DNA of 64,000 nucleotides from Chelativorans sp. YIM 93263 (GCF_028767125.1 NZ_JAKCWP010000009.1:34241-98240); one strand, 5' to 3'; positions 1-6,926 are shown, numbered from the stretch's first letter. Notes: generated by a model not told the origin, from the letters alone. Program-made: numbers and translations.

Positions 1-204
1 GATTTCCTCCGGCGTGTACTTTGCCTGCTCCAGACGGTCTGCCGCTTCCCCCACACGGCGGCAGGCGCGCATGATCTCGGCCTCGCCCTTGGGTACGCTC
101 AGCTCGGCCATTTCGTGGAGAACCATCTGCTGGATCTGCGGAAGCATGCGCACCGCGATCTCCCGCGCGCGCTCTTCCAACCGAGGGGAAGGCCGCACCG
201 TCAC
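1..204 (-). CDS. hypothetical prophage protein, 5' part only
   Basis: An open frame starts at a GTG that overlaps the stop of the upstream gene (GTGA) and runs off the left edge, giving 68 residues. The visible part is charged and helical (rich in Arg, Glu, Gln and Met), with no motif I recognise. The tight overlap makes it the next member of the leftward early operon. Its function and full length cannot be told from this window. Confidence 0.55.
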   Translation of the reverse strand, partial: MTVRPSPRLEERAREIAVRMLPQIQQMVLHEMAELSVPKGEAEIMRACRRVGEAADRLEQAKYTPEEI

Positions 205-506
205 GCCTTGCCCCCTTCAGTTCCTGCGAAGGCCGCGAAGCGCGTGCGGGTTTCCTCAAAAAGGGGGTTCTTGTGCAGCCCATCCGGGCCGCGCGTGGCT
301 TGCCAGGCGGCGCGCCGCACAGCGATGTATTCCAACCCGCGCTCAAATCCGGTGCGCTCGCAGGCCTGCTCAAACACCGGGCGATATTTCATCAGCACCG
401 CGTCCGAGACCGCGAGCAGGAGGCGCGCGCGCTCTTCATCGCTACGCGCCTCGTGTATCTGCCGAATGATGGGGAGCGTCGTGTCGAGAGATTGTTGTAC
501 CGTCAT
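201..506 (-). CDS. hypothetical prophage protein (101 aa)
   Basis: The ATG overlaps the stop of the upstream HTH-like gene as ATGA, and the stop overlaps the next GTG, so it is translationally coupled on both sides. The protein is soluble and mostly helical, with charged runs near residues 18-30 (EARSDEERARLLLA). No catalytic motif is visible and I do not recognise the family. The coupling supports a real gene of the phage early operon. Confidence 0.6.
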   Translation of the reverse strand: MTVQQSLDTTLPIIRQIHEARSDEERARLLLAVSDAVLMKYRPVFEQACERTGFERGLEYIAVRRAAWQATRGPDGLHKNPLFEETRTRFAAFAGTEGGKA

Positions 507-835
507 GCGCGCCTCACTTTCCGAGCCTGCCGAGTGGATCGGGTTTCACGTTTGTCGCCTTGTGTAACAGCCTGTTCCGAAAGGCTTTTCGCGATATCGC
601 GCAGGTGTACGCGACGGCCTTTGTCGCGCTTCAGAAAGCGATAGGGATCGAGTTCAAAGACGGCGCAGACGAGCAGCAGATTCGCCGCCGAAAGCCGTTT
701 CTCCGTGCACGCACGGGAAAGCATGGCCTTGTCCAGCTCCGGCCAACCCGCGACGGCATCACCGAAGGAAAGCCCCCGGGCGGAAAGCTGCTCACGCACG
801 GCACTGGCGAACGCGGTACGGTCGATCTCAGCCAT
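503..835 (-). CDS. HTH-like phage regulatory protein
   Basis: About 110 residues. The first 55 have the helical spacing of a lambda-repressor-like HTH: a helix ending LSARGLSFGDA, then a turn, LDKAMLSRACTEKRLSAAN and a third helix ending LDPYRFL. The C-terminal 40 residues are basic and probably disordered. I chose the ATG at 835, which overlaps the upstream stop at 828; an ATG at 847 is also possible. It is likely a DNA-binding regulator of the element, but its target is unknown. Confidence 0.6.
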   Translation of the reverse strand: MAEIDRTAFASAVREQLSARGLSFGDAVAGWPELDKAMLSRACTEKRLSAANLLLVCAVFELDPYRFLKRDKGRRVHLRDIAKSLSEQAVTQGDKRETRSTRQARKVRRA

Positions 836-1115
836 CCTGCCCCCCATGCGTAAGCGTCACGCCATAATCGGTGGGACAGTGCCCGAGCACGGCCCAAAGC
901 CGCCCCCGCGTCACGGGGCAGTTGAGCCAGCCCATCCAGGCCATATGAAATTCCATATGGGTGACGTCGGCACGTCTGCGCGTTTCGGCCTTGAAAGCCT
1001 TCACCGTTTCTGTCCGCCGCCACGGCTCGCCGGAATCGATCACGCGGAACTCAGCGCGGGCGCGCAGGAGGACGCTAAGCATGGCGGGGGAGAAGTCGGG
1101 CTTGTTTGCGGTCAC
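828..1115 (-). CDS. hypothetical prophage protein (95 aa)
   Basis: The frame is open further upstream, but a GTG at 1115 is preceded by AAGGGGG at good spacing, so I start there. The protein is small, with an Arg-rich middle and a Trp/His-containing C-terminal half (HMEFHMAWMGWLNCP). I recognise no family. It is coupled to the downstream HTH-like gene by a short overlap. It is the first leftward gene after the oppositely oriented cassette at 1187-2986. Confidence 0.5.
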   Translation of the reverse strand: MTANKPDFSPAMLSVLLRARAEFRVIDSGEPWRRTETVKAFKAETRRRADVTHMEFHMAWMGWLNCPVTRGRLWAVLGHCPTDYGVTLTHGGQDG

Positions 1116-1186
1116 AACGCGCCCCCTTGCCACCGGTAATGGACTAGGTAGCTGCAGGCGTGTATTTTCGGGGTAAGGGGATCGGG

Positions 1187-2218
1187 ATGGAAAATGATCG
1201 CGAAGAGAAGCCTGTTCGACACTTTTACGAACAGGAGGGATTTTGGTTTGCCGTTGTGGTAGTGGCGGCCGTGGTCGCGCTGCTTGTTGCGTTTGGCGGT
1301 CTCGTCCACGTTTTTGGCGGGAAGCCCGGAACCACAATCATCGAACGCGTCGATACGTATTACAAGCTTATGCTGGTCTTGGCCGGCTTTGTTACATTCT
1401 CCACGATTGTATGGCGTGGCCTCATCGCTGCACGACAGGCGGAAACTCAGCTTGAATCCACTCGGCTGCAGCGGGAGCAGATTGATCGACTGTCGGAGCA
1501 AATCACGGCAACGAAGGAAAACAATCTCGCCCAGCTTCTGCAAAAGGGATCTGAACTGATCGCAGAGAAGTACAACCCAGCGCATGTCACAGCTGGGATT
1601 GCAACACTGCGGTTTGTGGCAACAGCGGAAAATGGAAATTTTGCAGTCGAAGCGATGAACTTGCTTGCCGAATACCTGGAGCGCGAATTCGGCTCTGGGC
1701 ATGGAGGAAAGCTGTTTGCGAGTGCCAATGCAGCCCTCAAAGCTGGTGAGGAAAAGGGGCGTATTGCCGAACGCGATATTGTCTTTAGCTGTGAAGACGA
1801 GGAGATAACTGGGTATCCGGATGACCAATCGAATTGGCATCATGTGTACGGTGTGAGGTCGCTTCGGTATTTCTACGGGGATGCCAGCTCCGCGCACCTT
1901 TTGCCGGATGGTCGCGGTGCAGCAAACGCTGAATATTGTTACGTAACGATAGGTGGAGGTGAGGTTTCGATAGACGATCGATTTCGGCGGTGCGACTTCT
2001 CCCGCGTAAAGGTGGTTCGAGTGGCAGGAGATTCGATCTCCGAAAATAGTTTCAGGCGCTGCGACTTCTCGAACGCTCTGATATATGCAACGAAAATCCC
2101 CGACCTCCGGCCGGGAGAAAACTTTTTCAGTCCCTCTGAGCCCCCTCGATGCGGCCAACAGTTGAATTGGCCCGAGTTCCTCTTGGACGCAACACCAACA
2201 GAACTCTTCCCATTTTGA
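1187..2218 (+). CDS. membrane-anchored pentapeptide-repeat-like protein
   Basis: 343 residues starting at an ATG with AAGGGG upstream. Two transmembrane segments lie near residues 18-45 and 58-80. They are followed by a charged coiled-coil-like stretch, then a helical region (residues ~110-165) of the kind seen before pentapeptide repeats in many bacterial proteins. Around residues 255-300 two copies of FRRCDFS occur in a run of short repeats suggestive of a small beta helix. It faces against the phage operon and is lower in GC than its neighbours, so it is probably an acquired accessory gene. A role in host defence or superinfection exclusion is conceivable but not shown. Confidence 0.6.
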   Translation: MENDREEKPVRHFYEQEGFWFAVVVVAAVVALLVAFGGLVHVFGGKPGTTIIERVDTYYKLMLVLAGFVTFSTIVWRGLIAARQAETQLESTRLQREQIDRLSEQITATKENNLAQLLQKGSELIAEKYNPAHVTAGIATLRFVATAENGNFAVEAMNLLAEYLEREFGSGHGGKLFASANAALKAGEEKGRIAERDIVFSCEDEEITGYPDDQSNWHHVYGVRSLRYFYGDASSAHLLPDGRGAANAEYCYVTIGGGEVSIDDRFRRCDFSRVKVVRVAGDSISENSFRRCDFSNALIYATKIPDLRPGENFFSPSEPPRCGQQLNWPEFLLDATPTELFPF

Positions 2219-2320
2219 AACGGAAGTAATTTGCCCCCCATCGGTGACCCACGCTGCCCTGTGCGGGCACGCGCAAACGGCGCTCGCCAAAGTTGAATAA
2301 CCCGTGCTATGTAGCCGCTC

Positions 2321-2986
2321 ATGGGTAGGGGCAATGTCATCGTGGCCGTGGCGGCAGGACTGTTTGGTAGTCTGTTCTTCACCGTGCTCGCCAACTTCTA
2401 TGGTTTTGGAGGTCCATGGTGTAGTGGCGATGAAGTGCTCGCCACATGTCGGAGAGAATGGGTTGGCGCGTTGAGCGGGTGGGTAGCTGCAGTTGCCGCC
2501 GGAGGCACAATAGCCGTTCTCATGATGCAACTGCATCAGCAACGAATTCAGACGAAGATCGCCGCCGGGGATGCCGATCCCACGGCCCGCTTTTCGATAA
2601 TTCCCGGCGACAAAACCGTGACAGAAATGTTTTCGAACCGATTGCGCATTGAGAATTGGAATAAATGCCCGGTTCGCATTAGTAAGATTGCGCTCAAGGA
2701 CGCTCCGGATTTGGAGCTGCGGAACATAAAGCGCACTGAACATCCGTTTGATGATCGGCAGACTCTGGCTGCGGAAATGGCTTGGGGGGAGGTGGTGATT
2801 GACGGTTGGACAGATCGTGGCGGTCCTCCTCCCCATCTGGATTTCGACCTGTTCATCATCAATATTGGTGATGGGAAGTGGACCGGACATCGCGAGCTTT
2901 CGCTTGATGTCCGAGCGCAGATTATGGGCGCACGGTACCGCGAGGTGCCACTGACGGTGACCTGTCCTAATGCGCGGTACCTTTGA
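2321..2986 (+). CDS. two-TM membrane protein of unknown function
   Basis: 221 residues. The first segment (about 4-27) and the second (about 47-67, rich in Ala, Gly and Val) are hydrophobic, with a short Cys-containing loop between them. The remaining 150 residues look like a cytoplasmic beta-rich domain with alternating hydrophobics (NRLRIENWNKCPVRISKIAL). It lies 102 bases after the pentapeptide-type protein, in the same direction, so the two probably form one cassette. No SD is obvious at the ATG. I do not recognise the family. Confidence 0.55.
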   Translation: MGRGNVIVAVAAGLFGSLFFTVLANFYGFGGPWCSGDEVLATCRREWVGALSGWVAAVAAGGTIAVLMMQLHQQRIQTKIAAGDADPTARFSIIPGDKTVTEMFSNRLRIENWNKCPVRISKIALKDAPDLELRNIKRTEHPFDDRQTLAAEMAWGEVVIDGWTDRGGPPPHLDFDLFIINIGDGKWTGHRELSLDVRAQIMGARYREVPLTVTCPNARYL

Positions 2987-3000
2987 GCGAATTGAATAAT

Positions 3001-4128
3001 TCATTCCGCCACCTCAAAGCCCCAGGCGTCCCACCCCGGCCGAGGCGTGCGGCAGAAGAGCTCCAGCCGCGGTATGTCGGGATAGAGCCGCTCGATCGTC
3101 TCGGCAAAAAAGTCCGGCTTGGCCGAGTGCTTGCCCTTGCGCTCGCGATGGACCGTTTCCGGCTGTGAGCCGGGTAGGGGCGCTGCGATGTCGCCGCGCC
3201 GGCCGATCAGCAGCAGCTCGTGCCGGTCACGGCCCCAATAGCCGGAGCCGGCGACTTCCTTGTCCCAGATCCAGTGATGCACATAGGTGAAGCCGCAGGC
3301 CTCCATCACGCGAAGCGCATCCGGCAGCATCGGGTTCGTCGCCCAGCAGAAGAAGACAGCAGGAATGTCGCCGCCGATCAGATCGGTCAGCAGCGCGACG
3401 ATGTCATCGGTCGTCATAGTCGGATAGTGGTTCTCCGCGCTTTTCTCGCGGCCCGTCACTTCCGAGCGAACGCCAAACTTCCAAGGCGGGTCCGCATAAT
3501 AGACAGGATAGGCGCGATCGAGCTTGCCGGGCGCTGTCGCGGCGCCTTTCTCCGCGATCATGGCCATATGCGCCAGGCGCACCGAGTGTTTGGCCTGCTG
3601 ATCCTGGGCGCGAAGGTCCTTCGCGACCTTCATAAGTTCGCGCCGATTGCCGGCATCCGGCAGGAAGGCCGTCTTGATCGGCTTGCGGGCAGGGCGACTC
3701 TTTCCGTCTCGCCCTTCTACCTCTTCCAACTGCGGAATTTCCGCAGTTGATTCGAGGCGGCGGCGCACAGTTGCCACCGTCTTGTCATCTACCCCAAGCA
3801 TAGCCGCGATTGCGCGCGAGGAAATTGAAGGCGTGTCTCGCAATTGGCCTTCAATGAGGTCGCGCTTCTGCGCACTCGTGAGGTGCCGGCGGGACACGTT
3901 GAGCTCGCGCGCAATCGTCCGCTTCTCCGGATCGCTCAGACCCTTGCGGACGAGGCGTGGCCAGTCGACGAGGCCGAGGCTCTCGCAGATCTGTACGCGG
4001 TGATGTCCGTCCAAGATATTGCCAGCGTCATCGTACTCGATCGGTACGAGCACGCCGTGTTCGACAATAGACGCTTCAAGAGCTGCATAGTCTTCCGTGG
4101 AGAGCGGCGGCAGGAGCTGATACTTCAT
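3001..4128 (-). CDS. ParB-domain / MT-A70 methyltransferase fusion
   Basis: 375 residues. Residues ~1-60 are a ParB/Srx-like domain with the GHHR box at 41-44. Residues ~85-130 form a helical HTH-like region (ISSRAIAAMLGVDDKTVATVR). From ~205 there is an MT-A70 type SAM-dependent methyltransferase with the catalytic DPPW at 213-216. MT-A70 proteins methylate the N6 of adenine; in phages the target is normally DNA, so protection from restriction or regulation is likely. It follows the gapR homologue by two bases. A longer upstream frame exists, but the ATG at 4128 fits the operon. Confidence 0.85.
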   Translation of the reverse strand: MKYQLLPPLSTEDYAALEASIVEHGVLVPIEYDDAGNILDGHHRVQICESLGLVDWPRLVRKGLSDPEKRTIARELNVSRRHLTSAQKRDLIEGQLRDTPSISSRAIAAMLGVDDKTVATVRRRLESTAEIPQLEEVEGRDGKSRPARKPIKTAFLPDAGNRRELMKVAKDLRAQDQQAKHSVRLAHMAMIAEKGAATAPGKLDRAYPVYYADPPWKFGVRSEVTGREKSAENHYPTMTTDDIVALLTDLIGGDIPAVFFCWATNPMLPDALRVMEACGFTYVHHWIWDKEVAGSGYWGRDRHELLLIGRRGDIAAPLPGSQPETVHRERKGKHSAKPDFFAETIERLYPDIPRLELFCRTPRPGWDAWGFEVAE

Positions 4129-4130
4129 CG

Positions 4131-4484
4131 CTAACTCATCCCCAACGCGGCTTTGTAAAGGTCGAGGATTGCTTCGGCTTCCTGCCGCTCTGCCACGTCC
4201 ATCTTCCGCAGTTTGACGAGGGTGCGAACGGCCTTGGTATCGAAACCCATGGCCTTGCATTCGGCATAGATTTCCTTGCGGTCGTCCGAGAGGGCGTCGA
4301 TGTCTTCCTGCACCCGTTCGATACGCTCGATGAAGGCCCGCAGCTGCCCTGCTGCTACCGCCTGCGGACCACTCGCCTCTTCGCTCTCGGAGGCCAGCTT
4401 GGCACCGGCACGTTCCCGTGCAGGGCCGCGCGGCGCGTAGGGATCGTACTCGATGTTCGGCTCTCTCTCTTTCCCCTTGGACAT
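4131..4484 (-). CDS. gapR: DUF2312 / GapR-like DNA-binding protein
   Basis: 117 residues; from ~40 on the sequence follows the GapR/DUF2312 pattern: [19 protein letters not shown], then [15 protein letters not shown], then the ending [13 protein letters not shown]. In Caulobacter GapR is a nucleoid protein that binds overtwisted DNA ahead of replication and transcription. This copy has an extra acidic/basic N-terminal tail of about 40 residues and sits in a prophage operon, so it is probably the phage-borne paralogue. The start at 4484 has GAGGG upstream and shares one base with the stop of a mini-ORF (TGATG). Confidence 0.85.
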   Translation of the reverse strand: MSKGKEREPNIEYDPYAPRGPARERAGAKLASESEEASGPQAVAAGQLRAFIERIERVQEDIDALSDDRKEIYAECKAMGFDTKAVRTLVKLRKMDVAERQEAEAILDLYKAALGMS

Positions 4485-4540
4485 CACGTCCCTCCAAGCC
4501 ATTCGAGCGCATGACGATGGGATACCGTCAGCGCCGCCAT
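4484..4540 (-). CDS. 18-aa coupled mini-ORF
   Basis: Encodes [18 protein letters not shown]. Its ATG shares its A with the stop of the upstream 35-aa ORF (TGATG), and its stop shares a base with the gapR ATG (TGATG). It may be a real micropeptide or simply a coupling device that carries ribosomes to gapR. Translation is inferred only from the junctions. Confidence 0.35.
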   Translation of the reverse strand: MAALTVSHRHALEWLGGT

Positions 4541-4647
4541 CAGCTTCCGCCCGCGCCAGCGATGATCGCCATGATCAGGGCACAGGCGGCGATCAGTGTG
4601 CCTACGGCTATCGCCCCTGCCATTGAGTGCGTCGGCTCCCGCTTCAT
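4540..4647 (-). CDS. 35-aa single-pass membrane peptide
   Basis: Begins [11 protein letters not shown] and continues as one hydrophobic helix of about 20 residues rich in Ala and Ile ([20 protein letters not shown]). The start overlaps the upstream stop as ATGA and the stop overlaps the next ATG as TGATG. A basic N-terminus followed by a single helix suits a small inner-membrane peptide with its N-terminus inside. Function unknown. Confidence 0.5.
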   Translation of the reverse strand: MKREPTHSMAGAIAVGTLIAACALIMAIIAGAGGS

Positions 4648-4982
4648 TTCCGCGCCCTCCGTGAGGCTGTCGAAAGGCGGCGGTGTTCGCGCAGGCCGTC
4701 GAGGATCTTTGCCACGCGCGCTTCGGCCACGCCGGTCGCCTTGGCGATCGCGGCCGTGTCGGCCTGGCCGGCGCAGGCGAAGACGAGCCGCACCTGTTCG
4801 TCCAGTTCGGCGTCACTGGCGGGAGTGCCGCGCTCCTGGCCGACGCGCGCGGCAAAGGCAGCGTCAAAGAGAAGCTGCGCATAGGCGGTGGGCTTGTAGC
4901 CTCGCGCCTTCGCACTCTCGTGCAGGCGCTGATAAGTCTTCGGCGGCACCTGGAGCATGACGGGGACGGGGTTTGCCGCCAT
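4644..4982 (-). CDS. hypothetical prophage protein (112 aa)
   Basis: The N-terminal part (VPVMLQVPPKTYQRLHESAKARG) resembles a ribbon-helix-helix start. The C-terminal part (TAAIAKATGVAEARVAKILDGL) has the spacing of an HTH. It may therefore be a small DNA-binding regulator. The ATG shares its A with the preceding stop (TGATG), and the stop overlaps the next ATG as ATGA. No closer assignment is possible by eye. Confidence 0.65.
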   Translation of the reverse strand: MAANPVPVMLQVPPKTYQRLHESAKARGYKPTAYAQLLFDAAFAARVGQERGTPASDAELDEQVRLVFACAGQADTAAIAKATGVAEARVAKILDGLREHRRLSTASRRARK

Positions 4983-5053
4983 CAGACCAGCCCTCCCACT
5001 ACTGCCGCCACACGGTCGCCATCCGGGCAGGCATAGGCCCGTCCGGCATTCAT
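4982..5053 (-). CDS. 23-aa coupled mini-ORF
   Basis: A 23-codon frame starting MNAGRAYACPDGD. It begins in an ATGA overlap with the stop of the CII-like gene and ends in TGATG at the next gene. It has the same junction style as its neighbours, so translation is plausible. It has no recognisable domain. Confidence 0.4.
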   Translation of the reverse strand: MNAGRAYACPDGDRVAAVVGGLV

Positions 5054-5544
5054 TCCGCGCCCCCGTTCACCACCGCGAATCCGCCTTCGCCGCGCACGCT
5101 GGCGGCCTGCTTGCGGCAGGCGGCGATCAGGTCGGAAAGTTCGGCAAGACGTCGATCGTAGGCGGTGGCCTCGGCGGGCGTTACACGGCCGTCCGCCAGC
5201 GCATTCGCCATGGTGGCCATCAGCTCGCCAGCCTTGGTGCACAGATCCGCATAGCCGCGCATGATGTCGGCCGCGGTCTCGTTCTCCCGCTGCAGATCGG
5301 TGAGCCGCCGTCCGGAAAGCTCCGCCAGGGCGGACGTGACCAGCGGCGAGGAGGTCTCCGCCTCCAGCATCCACACCGCATCGAGCGGCATCAGGTCGGG
5401 GCTGTCCCCATGGTTCCAGCGGCCCACCGTTGATTTGCCGTAGCCGACGATTTCGGCAACGCGCTCTATGCCGCCGGCGGCCGCGATCAGGTCGCGTTGC
5501 GCGGCCTTGATGCGGTATAGGCGGGCATTGGCATTGGGGATCAT
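5050..5544 (-). CDS. phage CII-like regulatory protein
   Basis: 164 residues from the ATG at 5544, which has GAGGAAA upstream. The N-terminal 60 residues read as an HTH of the CII-like phage regulator kind (RLYRIKAAQRDLIAAAGG, then ERVAEIVGYGKSTVGRW). The rest is a long helical region that could oligomerise. Two perfect dyads lie 37-79 bases upstream, so transcription here is probably controlled separately from the cro-like gene. The target genes are unknown. Confidence 0.65.
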   Translation of the reverse strand: MIPNANARLYRIKAAQRDLIAAAGGIERVAEIVGYGKSTVGRWNHGDSPDLMPLDAVWMLEAETSSPLVTSALAELSGRRLTDLQRENETAADIMRGYADLCTKAGELMATMANALADGRVTPAEATAYDRRLAELSDLIAACRKQAASVRGEGGFAVVNGGAE

Positions 5545-5580
5545 GGCTTTCCTCGCATCCGCCCTTCCGGGCAAAAATCA

Positions 5581-5595
5581 TTCCCGCGCCGGGAA
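5581..5595. promoter_or_regulatory. dyad TTCCCG-CGC-CGGGAA, putative operator
   Basis: A perfect 6-bp inverted repeat with a 3-base centre, upstream of the CII-like gene. The same arms recur at 5609-5623. Paired identical dyads in front of a regulator gene suggest a protein-binding site; the protein is not identified. Confidence 0.55.
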
Positions 5596-5608
5596 AACCC
5601 GGCGTCGT

Positions 5609-5623
5609 TTCCCGTAGCGGGAA
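5609..5623. promoter_or_regulatory. dyad TTCCCG-TAG-CGGGAA, putative operator
   Basis: Second perfect copy of the dyad, 28 bases centre to centre from the one at 5581. Only the 3-base centre differs, as expected when the arms, not the spacer, are contacted by a dimer. Confidence 0.55.
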
Positions 5624-5685
5624 GGGATTGGCTGGTTCAGTGTGTGGGCATGAACACACGAGACACGGCCCACGAAATCATCACG

Positions 5686-6060
5686 TCATGGCGGCGCCCG
5701 CACCGCATCCCCGCCGGCCGGACCGCCGCCTGCGGGAGCGGCCGGATTGCCGCCCCCGCCGTGGTCTTCGCTCTCGGGAGTTATGTCGGGAGCAGGGGCA
5801 TCGCCCTGCCGCGTAAGGAACGCGATACCGATCTCCTCCGCGCGCCGGCAGACGGCGCGGGCAATGAACTCGGCAGGCGAAATGCGATCATGCGCGGCCA
5901 CGACGGCGAGAAGCGTCGCCACCTGGTCGGAGAGCCGCAGCGATTGAGAGGAAAAAGCCGCACCCACCGCCCGGGAGGCATGGGCGGAAGGCGCGGCAGG
6001 TGCCACAGCGAAAGCGCGTTCGGATCTGCGGTCTTGGGGGGAGTGTTTGGCGGCGCTCAT
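5686..6060 (-). CDS. hypothetical prophage protein (124 aa)
   Basis: Begins at an ATG overlapping the stop of the cro-like gene (ATGA). The middle (residues ~40-85: LRLSDQVATLLAVVAAHDRISPAEFIARAV) looks like a compact helical domain. The C-terminal 40 residues are rich in Gly, Pro and Ala and are probably disordered. It is likely part of the early regulatory set. No family recognised. Confidence 0.55.
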   Translation of the reverse strand: MSAAKHSPQDRRSERAFAVAPAAPSAHASRAVGAAFSSQSLRLSDQVATLLAVVAAHDRISPAEFIARAVCRRAEEIGIAFLTRQGDAPAPDITPESEDHGGGGNPAAPAGGGPAGGDAVRAPP

Positions 6061-6245
6061 TCGGCAGGCTCCTTCAAGGTATCGGCGAGCCGCCGAAGGA
6101 GAATGTAGGCCGGTCCTCTGGTGGGGGGCTTCGCCTCCCAGTTGGAGATCGTCGAGCGATCGACGTCGCAATGGTCCGCCAGTTGCTGCTGGGTCCATCC
6201 AAGGTCGGCTCGTAATGCTGTCACGTCGATAGGCGTATCAAGCAT
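6057..6245 (-). CDS. Cro/XRE-type HTH regulator
   Basis: 62 residues that are almost entirely an XRE helix-turn-helix (LRADLGWTQQQLADHCDVD, then RSTISNWEAK). It is divergent from the XRE repressor at 6319, the classic layout of a lysis-lysogeny switch, and by position would be the Cro equivalent. No SD precedes the ATG. The predicted leftward promoter would start transcription almost exactly at this ATG, so the mRNA may be leaderless. Dyads at 6255 and 6302 are the likely binding sites. Confidence 0.8.
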   Translation of the reverse strand: MLDTPIDVTALRADLGWTQQQLADHCDVDRSTISNWEAKPPTRGPAYILLRRLADTLKEPAE

Positions 6246-6252
6246 GTTCAGA

Positions 6253-6281
6253 AGTGTGAGAAAGTCACATCATTCTGTCAA
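6253..6281 (-). promoter_or_regulatory. putative leftward early promoter
   Basis: On the minus strand TTGACA (6281-6276) is followed after 17 bases by CACACT (6258-6253). A TGTGA-N5-TCACA dyad covers the spacer and the -10. The rightward promoter at 7199 has the same geometry: 6 bases between TTGACA and the dyad. The -35 is perfect and the -10 is weak, so this is inference. Confidence 0.5.
6255..6269. promoter_or_regulatory. operator dyad TGTGA-N5-TCACA (1)
   Basis: Perfect 5-bp inverted repeat around GAAAG, covering the -10 of the leftward promoter. Probably bound by the XRE repressor and/or the Cro-like protein. Three further copies occur at 6302, 7178 and 7211. Confidence 0.6.
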
Positions 6282-6301
6282 GTAGAAACTCACACCAAAA
6301 A

Positions 6302-6316
6302 TGTGAATAAGTCACG
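6302..6316. promoter_or_regulatory. operator dyad TGTGA-N5-TCACG (2)
   Basis: One mismatch in the right arm; it ends two bases before the repressor ATG at 6319. Read on the minus strand it is CGTGA-CTTAT-TCACA, nearly the same as the site at 7178. It could serve autorepression of the repressor gene. Confidence 0.55.
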
Positions 6317-6318
6317 CC

Positions 6319-6702
6319 ATGACGGATGTAACCCGAGTTGACAAGCAGGCGGCTCGCCTGAGAGAGGCGCGCAAGATGCGAAACTTCGCCACTGCGAAAG
6401 ACGCGGCGCTCCGTTTTGGCTGGAACTACAACACCTATTCCCAGCATGAGAGAGGGCATTCCGGCATCACGCGTGCCGCCAAGGACTACGCGCGCGCCTT
6501 CAAAGTAAGTGAGGCTTGGCTCCTCACTGGAGAAGGTTCTCCCGAGGATGCCTTTGCGGGTCAAAGCGAAGAACTGCGGGAGGTCTTTACCCGTTTGGCC
6601 GATGCACCTCCGGCCGTCCAGGCGCGAGTGTTAAGTGTCGCTAAGGCGCTTCTCGAAGACTACGAGCAGTCGCGAAATACCGCCACGACTCCCACCTCGT
6701 GA
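6319..6702 (+). CDS. XRE-family prophage repressor
   Basis: 127 residues. The N-terminal 65 form an XRE HTH (AARLREARKMRNFATAKDAALRFGW, then NTYSQHERG). After it comes a short linker (AWLLTGEG, typical of small phage repressors) and a C-terminal helix. There is no LexA-like Ser/Lys peptidase domain, so induction would not be by RecA-stimulated self-cleavage. It is divergent from the Cro-like gene. No SD is seen; the start abuts operator 2. Confidence 0.8.
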   Translation: MTDVTRVDKQAARLREARKMRNFATAKDAALRFGWNYNTYSQHERGHSGITRAAKDYARAFKVSEAWLLTGEGSPEDAFAGQSEELREVFTRLADAPPAVQARVLSVAKALLEDYEQSRNTATTPTS

Positions 6703-6926
6703 TCCACATGCACCACCCATGTTCCGCCATGGGCGACTTGCATTGATGAGGCTAGTGCCTCAGCAGCAACATTCACATCGCGATAGGGATTAGACGACGC
6801 CGTCCCCGAACCGAATGCGGCAGCTGCGATCAGGCCACCAAACACCGCTCGTCTATCCACTTTTCCGTCTTCAGTTGTTTCCCCTTGCAGCTCCGTCGTT
6901 TCGGCCCTCATTTGCCTCGCCCGCAT
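6660..6926 (-). CDS. small protein with Tat-like N-terminus
   Basis: 88 residues. After a charged start there is DRRAVFGGLIAAAAF (about residues 24-38), a twin-arginine pair followed by a hydrophobic stretch, then ALASSMQVAHGGTWVVHVDHEVG in a compact C-terminal domain. GAGGAAAAGG precedes the ATG. It overlaps the 3' end of the repressor gene tail to tail by 43 bases. I do not know the family; export is an inference from the N-terminus. Confidence 0.5.
   Translation of the reverse strand: MRARQMRAETTELQGETTEDGKVDRRAVFGGLIAAAAFGSGTASSNPYRDVNVAAEALASSMQVAHGGTWVVHVDHEVGVVAVFRDCS

Noticed and set aside
1112..3004. A 630-codon minus-strand open frame
   Set aside because: It lies antisense to two membrane proteins with proper starts, and its translation is Cys/Arg/His-rich without domains. 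The plus-strand reading is far better.
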